From the NCBI RefSeq assembly GCF_900167055.1, contig NZ_FUXP01000009.1, forward strand, positions 47,118 through 111,117: DNA of 64,000 nt, in the 5' to 3' direction. This document shows, in pieces, positions 57,120 to 64,000 of this stretch. Origin of the DNA: Lysobacter spongiicola DSM 21749 (GTDB lineage Bacteria; Pseudomonadota; Gammaproteobacteria; Xanthomonadales; Xanthomonadaceae). The position numbers and the translations under genes were made by a program. Every line of letters begins with the position of its first letter. Position 1 is the first letter of the stretch. The notes under the pieces are model-generated. The model did no database searches. It was not told the origin of the DNA and was given only the letters and a program-made list of their open reading frames with translations.

Positions 57120-57237
57120 GGAAGCTCCGGGTTGGTGCAGGTTGGACCACGCGCAGCGGCGCGGGTTCAGCACGGCAAACGCAGATCGCGGTATCACCGA
57201 CAGTAGGCCCTGTCGTTGCAACGGTGCTTGAAGCCCA

Positions 57238-58482
57238 TCAGCGCTTCAACCAGCCAGCGGGGTCGACCGGACTGCCATTGCGGCGCAGTTCGAAGTACAG
57301 GGCCGGACGGCCATGTCCGCCCGAGGTACCCACCGTGGCCACGGCATCGCCACGCCGCACCGGGTCCCCGGCATCCATCAGCACCGCGTCATTGTGTGCG
57401 TAGAGGCTCATGTAGCCATTGCCGTGGTCGACGATCAGGATCAGGCCGAAACCACTCATCCATTCGGCGTACACCACCGTGCCGTCAGCGACCGCCTTGA
57501 CCTCCGTGCCGGCCTTGGCGCCGATCAGCAGCCCGTCGCTCTTGCGTCCGTCGGGCATGGAGGCGCCGTAGCCGGCGATCAGGTTGCCCGCCAACGGCCA
57601 GCCGGCTCCGCCCACTGCCGGCCCGCTGGCGACGGGGGCGGGCCTTGGCGCAGGCGCTGGCCGGCCCTGCCTTCGAGCAGCTTCGCGCGCCTCCCGCGCC
57701 TCACGTTCGGCACGCTCCGCGGCGGCCTTGCGCTCGGCCGCAGCGCGCGCAGCGGCAGCACGCAGCCTCTCCAGTACCTGCTCCAGGCCACGGGCATCCC
57801 GCCCCAACGCCTGCTCGCGCTGGCGTCTGTCCTGATACCGCTCGTCGAGGCGCGCGACCAGTGCCTTGCGCGCCGCCCGGTCTTCCTCGTGCTGGGACAA
57901 CTGCGCACGCTGGCGTGCGCGCGCTTCCTCCAGTTCGGCGCGACGGGCAGCGACCTGGACCTCCAACGTGTCCAGCCTGGCCAGCTCGACGGACAGCGTC
58001 CGGATGCGCTCCACCCGCTCGCGTTGCAGGTAGCCGTGATAGGTCAGCAGGCGGTTGGCGTCCTCCACCCGATCCTGTGCCAACAGCAGCTTCAAGGGTG
58101 CGGCTTCGCCCTGGGCATAGGCGGCGCGCAGCAACTCCGCCAGCTCCCGGCGCTGGCCGCCGCGGCGCGATTCCAGTGCGTCGCGTTCTGTTTCGAGTGC
58201 CCGCAGGCGTTCCTGCAGCGCTTCCAGCGCCTGCTCGGTCTCGTGCAGCTGCCGCCCCGATGCGGCGACGCGTTCGTCCGCCTCGCGCAGCTGGCGGGTG
58301 GCGGCGCCGCGCTCGGATTCGACTTCCCGTCGCTCCGCTGCCACTGCCTCCAGCTCCTGCTTGACGGTCCGCAGCTTGCGTTCGGTGTCGCCAGTGTCCT
58401 GGGCCGGCACACCGGTGGCTACCAGCGCCCCCGCGGCCACCAGGCCCAATCCGAGCAGCCGTGTCGCGCGCCGGCGTGGCAT
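57238..58482 (-). CDS. envC: murein hydrolase activator EnvC
   Basis: A 414-aa periplasmic protein that activates the cell-division amidases AmiA/AmiB at the septum. A signal peptide (about 1-27, ending VPAQ) is followed by a long coiled coil (about 30-270, rich in Glu/Arg/Ala heptads) and a C-terminal LytM (M23) domain (about 300-414). The LytM domain is degenerate: GRKSDGLLI replaces the metal-binding His, and YAHND keeps only one of the paired histidines. It should therefore activate amidases, not cut peptidoglycan itself. Its ATG overlaps the gpmI stop (TGATG); ctpA follows by 118 bases. Confidence 0.95.
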   Translation of the reverse strand: MPRRRATRLLGLGLVAAGALVATGVPAQDTGDTERKLRTVKQELEAVAAERREVESERGAATRQLREADERVAASGRQLHETEQALEALQERLRALETERDALESRRGGQRRELAELLRAAYAQGEAAPLKLLLAQDRVEDANRLLTYHGYLQRERVERIRTLSVELARLDTLEVQVAARRAELEEARARQRAQLSQHEEDRAARKALVARLDERYQDRRQREQALGRDARGLEQVLERLRAAAARAAAERKAAAERAEREAREAREAARRQGRPAPAPRPAPVASGPAVGGAGWPLAGNLIAGYGASMPDGRKSDGLLIGAKAGTEVKAVADGTVVYAEWMSGFGLILIVDHGNGYMSLYAHNDAVLMDAGDPVRRGDAVATVGTSGGHGRPALYFELRRNGSPVDPAGWLKR

Positions 58483-60035
58483 CAGCGGGCCGGCTCGTCC
58501 AGCAGCAGGCTCTGTCCGGTCATCTCGTCCGGCTTCGGAATGCCCAGCAGGTCCAGCACGGTCGGGGCAACGTCCCGCAGCGAGCCGCCGCTGCGCAACA
58601 GCGCCTTGCGTGGGCCCACGTAGACGAACGGCACCGGGCCCACCGTGTGGGAGGTATGCGCCTGTCCGGTGGCGGCGTCGCGCATCATCTCGACATTGCC
58701 GTGGTCTGCCGTGACCAGCAGTGCCCCGCCGGTCTCGCGTACCGCGCCGGCAACGGCGCCGATCGCCACGTCGACCGCCTCGACGGCCTTGATGGCCGCT
58801 TCGATATTGCCGCTGTGGCCGACCATGTCCGGGTTGGCGATGTTGCAGATCGCCACGTCGACCTCGCCGGAACGGATGGCCGCGGTGAGCTTCCCGGTCA
58901 CCTCCGGGCAGCTCATCTCGGGTTGCAGGTCGTAGGTGGCGACCTTCGGGCTGGGCACGAGCACGCGGGTCTCGCCCTCGTAGGTGTCCTCGCGTCCGCC
59001 GCTGAAGAAGAAGGTGACGTGGGCATACTTTTCGGTCTCGGCGATGCGCAGCTGACGCAGCTTGCGCGACGCCAGCACCTCGCCCAGGGTGTTGCGCAGG
59101 TCTTCGGGGCCGAAAGCCACTGGCGCCGGCAGCCGTGCGTCGTACTCGGTGAGGCAGGTGAAGCGGGCCAGGGCCGGGCGTCGCGCCTGGAACCCATCGA
59201 AACCGGGGTCGACGAAGGCGGCGGTCAGCTGCCGGGCACGATCGGCCCGGAAGTTCATGAAGACGACGGCATCGCCGTCCTGCATCGGCAGCGGCTCTCC
59301 GATGACGGTGGGCAGTACGAACTCGTCGTTTTCGCCACGGGCGTACGCGGCATCCAGCGCGGACAGTGCATCGTCGGACTGATGTTCCGCGCGCCCCTCG
59401 ACCACGACATCCCAGGCCTGTCGCAGGCGGTCCCAGCGCTTGTCGCGGTCCATCGCGAAATAGCGCCCGCCAATGCTGGCGATGCGTGCGTTGCCCGCGC
59501 GCTCGCACGCCGCCTGCAGCTTCTCCAGGCTCTGGCGCGCCGAACGCGGTGGCATGTCCCGGCCGTCGAGGAAGGCATGCACCGCGACGCGCCCCACGCC
59601 TTCGCGGCGGGCCATCTCGATCATCGCGAAGATGTGCGCCTCGTGGCTGTGCACGCCACCGGGCGACAGCAGGCCCAACAGGTGCAGGGTGCCGTTGCCA
59701 TCGCGTTCGGCGGTGCATGCCGCCAGCAGCTCGTCGTTGGCGAAGAAGCTGCCGTCCTCGATGGCGGCGTCGATCCGGGTGAGGTCCTGGTAGACCACGC
59801 GCCCGGCGCCCAGGTTCATGTGGCCGACCTCGGAGTTGCCCATCTGCCCGTCCGGCAGGCCGACATGCCTGCCTTCGGTATGGATCAGGGTATGCGGCGC
59901 CGCCTCCAGCAGGGCATGCCAGTTCGGCAGCGTGGCTTGGGCGAGTGCATTGTCTGCGGCTTCTTCGCGATGCCCCCAACCATCCAGTATGAGCAGGACG
60001 ACGGGGCGGATGGCGGGCACTGGGGAGGCTGGCAC
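58482..60035 (-). CDS. gpmI: 2,3-bisphosphoglycerate-independent phosphoglycerate mutase
   Basis: It interconverts 3- and 2-phosphoglycerate in glycolysis using two Mn ions. The 517-aa alkaline-phosphatase-fold protein has LLILDGWG (metal Asp18), the nucleophile Ser68 in MGNSEVGHMNLG, HAFLDGRDMPP, VFMNFRADRARQ, YAHVTFFFSGG, NPDMVGHSG and VTADHGNVE. A GTG start at 60035 is used; other starts would cut the conserved N-terminus. A TACAAT element on the minus strand at 60069-60074 may be its -10 box. It begins a unit with envC and ctpA. Confidence 0.97.
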   Translation of the reverse strand: MPASPVPAIRPVVLLILDGWGHREEAADNALAQATLPNWHALLEAAPHTLIHTEGRHVGLPDGQMGNSEVGHMNLGAGRVVYQDLTRIDAAIEDGSFFANDELLAACTAERDGNGTLHLLGLLSPGGVHSHEAHIFAMIEMARREGVGRVAVHAFLDGRDMPPRSARQSLEKLQAACERAGNARIASIGGRYFAMDRDKRWDRLRQAWDVVVEGRAEHQSDDALSALDAAYARGENDEFVLPTVIGEPLPMQDGDAVVFMNFRADRARQLTAAFVDPGFDGFQARRPALARFTCLTEYDARLPAPVAFGPEDLRNTLGEVLASRKLRQLRIAETEKYAHVTFFFSGGREDTYEGETRVLVPSPKVATYDLQPEMSCPEVTGKLTAAIRSGEVDVAICNIANPDMVGHSGNIEAAIKAVEAVDVAIGAVAGAVRETGGALLVTADHGNVEMMRDAATGQAHTSHTVGPVPFVYVGPRKALLRSGGSLRDVAPTVLDLLGIPKPDEMTGQSLLLDEPAR

Positions 60036-60198
60036 GTCGATGGTTCCGGTGACTTCAGGCAGGTGACGATTGTAGCGAAGCGCGCCATCTATCCCGTGCA
60101 GGCCTGGATCAGCGGTCGCCGGCGCACGCGGACCTGGTTAAACCCCGGCGCTGCTTGCCGCATCCCAGCACGGCACCTTCCGAACCCGAGGACCACCC

Positions 60199-60882
60199 AT
60201 GACCCGTCATCGCAATGCACTTTCGACCCTTGCGCTCGCCATCGCCCTCGCCGCCATCCCGCCGGCGTTCGCGGCACAGGACGACATCAGCAAGGTCAAC
60301 GGCGCCATCCGCGTTGACGATGCCGGCCGTGCCGGCGACCTCGACACGGTCAACGGCAGCATCAAGGTCGGGACCGGGGCGCAGAGCGGCGATGCGGAAA
60401 CCGTGAACGGAAGCATCACGGTGGCCGACGACGCGGTGGTCGGTGGCCTCTCCACCGTCAATGGCGGCATCAAGGTCGGCACCAACGTGCGCATGGGCGA
60501 CGACGTCGGGACCGTGAACGGCAGCGTGTTCATCGACCGTGGTGGGCGCATCGACGGCGGGGTGGAAACGGTGAACGGCGCGATCGGCCTGGTCGCGACC
60601 GAAGTGACCGGCGACATCGAGACCGTGAACGGTGACCTGACCGTGGGGATCAATTCGCACGTCCGTGGCGGCATCCGCTATTCCAAGCCCAATGTCTCGT
60701 TCATCAGCTTCAGCCGCAAGCGCGAACCGCGGGTGGTCATCGGTCCGGATGCGCGCGTCGATGGGCCGCTGATGTTCGAACGGGACGTGAAACTGTACGT
60801 CCACGAGACCGCGACCATCGGCGCGGTCACCGGCGCCGAGGCCGTGTCCTACAGCGGCAGCCGGGCGCCCACCGGGGACTGA
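60199..60882 (+). CDS. secreted beta-helix-like repeat protein with VNG repeats
   Basis: I do not recognise a named family. The 227-aa protein has a signal peptide (about 1-26, ending AFAA). Seven imperfect repeats of 18-19 residues then begin at each VNG triplet, with pattern VNGxIxV and a conserved Gly near position 14. This is the periodicity of a right-handed beta-helix, like bactofilin or polymer-forming repeats. The C-terminal 60 residues (VSFISFSRKREPRVVIGPDA) continue the pattern more weakly. A GAGGA site precedes the ATG. The M28 peptidase gene follows by 77 bases. Its role may be adhesive or structural, in the periplasm or outside the cell. Confidence 0.85.
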   Translation: MTRHRNALSTLALAIALAAIPPAFAAQDDISKVNGAIRVDDAGRAGDLDTVNGSIKVGTGAQSGDAETVNGSITVADDAVVGGLSTVNGGIKVGTNVRMGDDVGTVNGSVFIDRGGRIDGGVETVNGAIGLVATEVTGDIETVNGDLTVGINSHVRGGIRYSKPNVSFISFSRKREPRVVIGPDARVDGPLMFERDVKLYVHETATIGAVTGAEAVSYSGSRAPTGD

Positions 60883-60959
60883 CGCGGCCCAGCCGGGCCA
60901 CTGCGGAGGGGTGCAAGCGACGCTGCTACCATCGGCTGTCTGACATCCATGGAGCCGCC

Positions 60960-62687
60960 ATGAAACGCACCCCGTTCCTGCCCGCCATGACCATGGTCGC
61001 GGCCGCCATCGCCCTCGCCGCCTGCGACCGCGCGCCGTCGCCGCCCGCCGGATCCGCAGACTCCGCCGCCACCGCGCCGGCCGCGGCCGATTCCGACGCC
61101 GCCATCAACGTCGCCGACTTCGCCCGGCACGTGGAAACGCTCGCCTCCGACGAGTTCGCCGGCCGGGCACCCGGCAGCATCGGCGAAGACAAGACCACCG
61201 AGTACCTCGAGGCCGAGTTCAAGCGTCTCGGGCTGCAGCCGGGCAATGGCGACAGCTACTTCCAGACCGTGCCGATGGTGGAGACGACCGCCAGCGACGC
61301 CACCGTGATCAAACTGGACGTCGATGGCGAAGAGCGTGAGCTGGAGTTCGCCGCCGATATGGTCATCGGGACCCGCAGCGGCGAACCGCGGGTGCAGATC
61401 GAAGACAGCGAGCTGGTGTTCGTCGGCTACGGCGTGAATGCGCCGGAGCTGGGCTGGAACGACTACGCCGGCGTCGACGTCAAGGGCAAGACCGTGGTCA
61501 TGTTCGTCAACGATCCCGGCTTCCATGCGCAGGATGCGGAACTGTTCGAAGGCCAGCGCATGACCTACTACGGGCGCTGGACCTACAAGTTCGAGGAGGC
61601 GGCCCGGCAGGGCGCCGCCGCGGCACTGATCATCCACGACAACGCCGGCGCCTCCTACGGCTGGGACGTGGTCCGCAACTCCTGGTCGGGCCCGCAGTTC
61701 GAGCTGCCGGCAGCCGACGATCCGCAGCCGCGGCTTCCAGCCGAGGGGTGGGTCACCGCCGACGCCGCGCGCAGCCTGCTGGACGACCTCGGCCACGACC
61801 TCGACCAGCTGTACACCGCGGCCAACAAGCCGGGGTTCGAGGCAATTCCGCTGGACGCCACGCTCTCGCTGGACCTGGAGAGCACCATCACCGAGAAGTC
61901 CTCGCAGAACGTGGTAGCACTGCTGCCCGGCACGGAGCGGCCGGAAGAAACGATCGTCTACCTCGCGCACTGGGACCACCTCGGCAGCCATGAGGGTGAA
62001 GGCGGCGACGCTCCGGCAGCCGACAGCATCTACAACGGCGCGATCGACAACGCGACCGGCGTTGCCGGCATCCTCGAAATCGCCGAAGCGTTTGCCGCCC
62101 AGGAGCCTGCACCGGAGCGCTCGGTGATGTTCCTGGCGGTGACACTGGAGGAGTCCGGCTTGCTGGGTTCCAAGTACTTCGTCGCACAGCCCACCATCGA
62201 CCTGGACAAGACCGTGGCGGCGATCAACCTGGACGCGATGCCGGTTATCGGACGCTCCAAAGACATGACCGTGATCGGCCTGGGCAACTCCGAGCTGGAG
62301 GACATCCTCTCGGAAGTCGCCACCGGCCAGGGACGCACCCTCGTGGCAGAGGCGACGCCTCAGGACGGCTTCTACTTCCGCTCCGACCACTTCAACTTCG
62401 CCAAGGCCGGCGTGCCCGCGCTTTATGCGAAGGGCGGCGAGGACCTGGTCGAAGGCGGCGTGGAAGGTGGTCGCCAGGCGCAGATGGATTATCGCGACAA
62501 CCGTTACCACCAGGCCGGCGACGAGTTCGATCCGGGCTGGAACATGGAAGGCGTCGTGCAGGACCTGGAAGCTCTGTACGCGGTCGGCCGGGAGCTCGCC
62601 GGCGGCGATACCTGGCCGAACTGGTACGAGGGCAACGCATTCCGCGCCGCCCGCGACGAGGCCCGCGCCGATAACATCAGCGAATAA
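60960..62687 (+). CDS. M28-family metallopeptidase lipoprotein
   Basis: A 575-aa lipoprotein (lipobox LAAC, Cys22) with a PA-like insert (about 120-290) and a di-zinc M28 peptidase domain (about 310-520). Zinc-site motifs are AHWDHLG, SIYNGAIDNATGVAGILEIAEAF, TLEESGLLGSKYF and DGFYFRSDHFNFAKAGVPALY. The family contains aminopeptidases. Such large lipoprotein forms are common in Xanthomonadaceae and probably trim peptides in the periplasm. An acidic Ala/Ser linker follows the lipid site. A hairpin terminator ends the unit. Confidence 0.94.
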   Translation: MKRTPFLPAMTMVAAAIALAACDRAPSPPAGSADSAATAPAAADSDAAINVADFARHVETLASDEFAGRAPGSIGEDKTTEYLEAEFKRLGLQPGNGDSYFQTVPMVETTASDATVIKLDVDGEERELEFAADMVIGTRSGEPRVQIEDSELVFVGYGVNAPELGWNDYAGVDVKGKTVVMFVNDPGFHAQDAELFEGQRMTYYGRWTYKFEEAARQGAAAALIIHDNAGASYGWDVVRNSWSGPQFELPAADDPQPRLPAEGWVTADAARSLLDDLGHDLDQLYTAANKPGFEAIPLDATLSLDLESTITEKSSQNVVALLPGTERPEETIVYLAHWDHLGSHEGEGGDAPAADSIYNGAIDNATGVAGILEIAEAFAAQEPAPERSVMFLAVTLEESGLLGSKYFVAQPTIDLDKTVAAINLDAMPVIGRSKDMTVIGLGNSELEDILSEVATGQGRTLVAEATPQDGFYFRSDHFNFAKAGVPALYAKGGEDLVEGGVEGGRQAQMDYRDNRYHQAGDEFDPGWNMEGVVQDLEALYAVGRELAGGDTWPNWYEGNAFRAARDEARADNISE

Positions 62688-62705
62688 ACCTTCCGCGCTC
62701 TCCGG

Positions 62706-62737
62706 AGACGGCGCCTGCGGGCGCCGTCTTCGTTTTC
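62706..62737 (+). terminator. rho-independent terminator after the M28 peptidase gene
   Basis: A perfect 10-bp stem AGACGGCGCC/GGCGCCGTCT with loop TGCG, followed by TCGTTTTC. Confidence 0.85.
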
Positions 62738-62771
62738 GGCTAGGCTTGCACATCCCGACCGGAGCCCGAAG

Positions 62772-63185
62772 ATGACCCTGTCCACTGCCTACTGGTGTGT
62801 GTTGATTGCCGCGTTGCTGCCATACGTCTGGACGGTGGTGGCGAAGTCGAGCGGCAAACGCTTCGACAACCGCAATCCCAGGGAATGGCTCGCCCGGCAG
62901 GACAACCCCAGGTCGATCCGGGCCAACGCGGCCCAGCTCAACGCTTTCGAAGCTTTTCCGGCGTTTGCGGTCGCCGTGGTACTTGCCCAATTGGCCGGGG
63001 TCGCCCACGACCGGATCGCGCTGCTCGCGGTGGTCTTCCTGGTCTTCCGCGTGCTCCATGGCCTGTTCTACGTAAGCAACCGGGACAAGCTGCGCAGCCT
63101 GAGCTGGTTCGCTGCACTTTCCTGCGTGCTGACGCTTCTGGTCCAGGCCGCGCTCAATGTCGACCGCGTCCTGCCCCTGGGCTGA
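62772..63185 (+). CDS. MAPEG-family membrane protein
   Basis: A 137-aa protein with four membrane helices of the MAPEG (membrane-associated eicosanoid and glutathione metabolism) family. Family pattern: NPREWLARQDNPRSIRANAAQLNAFEAFPAFAVAVVLAQ, with the conserved Arg and Asn-rich loop, and RVLHGLFYVSNRDKLRSLSW. Bacterial members may bind glutathione, but activity is not proven. The ATG follows GGAGC. Its end overlaps or closely precedes the truncated dioxygenase gene. Confidence 0.92.
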   Translation: MTLSTAYWCVLIAALLPYVWTVVAKSSGKRFDNRNPREWLARQDNPRSIRANAAQLNAFEAFPAFAVAVVLAQLAGVAHDRIALLAVVFLVFRVLHGLFYVSNRDKLRSLSWFAALSCVLTLLVQAALNVDRVLPLG

Positions 63186-63228
63186 CGGGGGCTCTCCCAC
63201 TCCGACAATCCTGACGGACATAAGCCCG

Positions 63229-63711
63229 GTGCCCGGCGAATCCTGCCTCGACGTTGCTGCCACTGTCCGGGCCGACGGCTTCGCGTTCGTCGAAGCCGCG
63301 CTGGCCGAGCCGCTACTGCTCCGTTGCGGCGGGCTGTCCGACTGGCAGACCTTCTCCGAGAGCTGGAACGACCTCGGCCAGGATCACTACCTGGCCGCCG
63401 TCGGCCGCCATCGTCGACGGCGACATGCGATTTTCCACCTGGGTGCCGGGGGCTTCGAGCTCCAACCCCACGGCCCGCACTACCAGCACATCCAGTACAA
63501 CCCGCTGCAGGGCAGCATCCAGCGCTGGTTCGAGCCGATGGAGGCCAGGGTATGTGGCAGCGAGTCGATGCTTACGATCCTGGCATTCGCTGCAAAGACG
63601 TTCGGGGAGCTCGCCCCGGCGACGCGGGAATGGAAGATCGAAGCCCACCAGTTCCGTATCGAAGCCGCACCCGGCCGCGTCGGGGAACCCACGACGTCCC
63701 CCCGGTTTTGA
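63229..63711 (+). pseudogene. 2OG-Fe(II) dioxygenase (PF10014-type), truncated by an IS element
   Basis: The N-terminal 155 or so residues match the BsmA / isoleucine-4-hydroxylase-type dioxygenase family: GFAFVEAALAEPLL, RHRRRRHAIFHLGAGGFELQPHGPHYQ, and WKIEAHQFRIEAAPGRVGEPT. In intact members the segment that follows carries the iron-binding His-x-Asp and the rest of the double-stranded beta-helix. Here the frame leaves the family after GEPT and stops at 63711 within IS sequence. The enzyme has thus lost its metal site and should be inactive. The start is uncertain: GTG 63229 or ATG 63157 (overlapping the MAPEG gene). Confidence 0.82.
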
Positions 63712-64000
63712 GTAGCACGGCGAACTGGAGTCCAATTCCCCAAAGCGAGGAGATTGGACGTGAAGAAGCGCTTTTCCGAAGAGCAGATCATCGGCTTCCT
63801 GCGCGAGGCCGAGGCCGGACTGCCGGTCAAGGAGCTGTGCCGCAAGCACGGCTTCAGCGAGGCGTCGTACTACCTGTGGCGGAGCAAGTTCGGCGGCATG
63901 AGCGTGCCCGATGCCAAGCGCCTGAAGGAGCTTGAGACCGAGAACGGCCGGCTGAAGAAGCTGCTGGCCGAGCAGGTTCTCGAGAACGAGGTCATCAAGG
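63692..64000 (+). mobile_element. IS3-family insertion sequence, left part, running off the window
   Basis: The sequence changes character after about 63692, where the dioxygenase gene loses similarity. An orfA typical of the IS3 family starts at 63760. The CCCCCCGGTTTTGAGTAGCA stretch (63697-63716) is a candidate for the left end, but the exact boundary and terminal repeat cannot be fixed without the right end. Confidence 0.8.
63760..64000 (+). CDS. IS3-family transposase OrfA (partial, 3' end missing)
   Basis: Eighty codons are visible. The product, starting KKRFSEEQIIGFLREAEAGL, has a helix-turn-helix DNA-binding domain (VKELCRKHGFSEASYYLWRSKFGG) and a leucine-zipper-like region (LKELETENGRLKKLLAEQVLENEVI). 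This is the OrfA of many xanthomonad IS3 elements, which makes the full transposase by frameshifting with OrfB. A GTG start at 63760 follows a GCGAGGAG site at 7 bases. No internal stop is present, so the element may be active. OrfB lies outside the window. Confidence 0.92.
   Translation, partial: MKKRFSEEQIIGFLREAEAGLPVKELCRKHGFSEASYYLWRSKFGGMSVPDAKRLKELETENGRLKKLLAEQVLENEVIK

Noticed and set aside
57238..58482. EnvC as an active M23 endopeptidase
   Set aside because: The zinc-binding His and the HxH motif of active LytM enzymes are not intact in this protein.
60849..63263. 804-codon open frame on the minus strand
   Set aside because: Antisense to the M28 peptidase and MAPEG genes, both of which have clear motifs and start sites.

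Overview
The window looks like a chromosomal stretch from a high-GC member of the Xanthomonadaceae (Lysobacter, Luteimonas or Pseudoxanthomonas type). This is an inference from gene content and repeats: a plant-type glutamate-cysteine ligase, two large TonB-dependent receptors, the tsaD/rpsU/yqeY/dnaG arrangement, a complete aa3 oxidase and heme A block, and many GTAG-type REP palindromes of the sort described in Stenotrophomonas. No rRNA, tRNA, CRISPR array or prophage was seen. The only mobile element is an IS3-family element cut by the right edge.

Layout. 0-13 kb: a conserved hypothetical gene; a PP-loop ATPase; a glutathione-dependent formaldehyde detoxification operon (adhC, fghA, small monooxygenase); ppc; gshA; engB; a cytochrome c4-like protein; two successive DsbA-family oxidoreductases (one periplasmic, one lipoprotein); and an endonuclease/exonuclease/phosphatase-fold protein. 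13-16 kb: a TonB-dependent receptor. 16.3-24 kb: a compact envelope-glycan locus with two divergent transcription units. One reads response regulator, histidine kinase, ArnC-like glycosyltransferase, UDP-glucuronate 4-epimerase. The other reads two ArnT-like membrane glycosyltransferases and a LAB_N protein. 24-34 kb: a TauE exporter, lytic transglycosylase, CCA-adding enzyme, second TonB-dependent receptor, VanZ and MidA-like genes, and a pteridine reductase. 34-41 kb: folK, an MscS-type channel, folB and tsaD on the minus strand, then divergent rpsU, yqeY, yihY and dnaG. 41-50 kb: cytochrome c oxidase and heme A biosynthesis (coxB, coxA, a 44-aa protein, ctaG, coxC; then SURF1, a SCO-like protein, ctaA, ctaB). 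50-64 kb: putA, a FadL-type porin, rhomboid protease, ctpA, envC, gpmI, a secreted repeat protein, an M28 peptidase lipoprotein, a MAPEG protein, and a dioxygenase gene truncated by the IS element.

The most coherent system that may be undescribed is the 16.3-24 kb locus. UDP-glucuronate 4-epimerase would supply UDP-galacturonate. The ArnC/RgtE-like enzyme would load the sugar on a polyprenyl phosphate. The two ArnT/Rgt-like enzymes, possibly helped by the LAB_N protein, would transfer it to lipid A or core in the periplasm. The adjoining two-component pair has features reminiscent of ColRS, including two ExxE motifs at the edges of the periplasmic sensor region, and may control the locus.

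The first 34 kb carries twelve REP loci of two subfamilies whose stems differ by a compensatory base pair; the remaining 30 kb carries none that I could find. One REP supplies the stop codon of folK, and another splits the formaldehyde operon.
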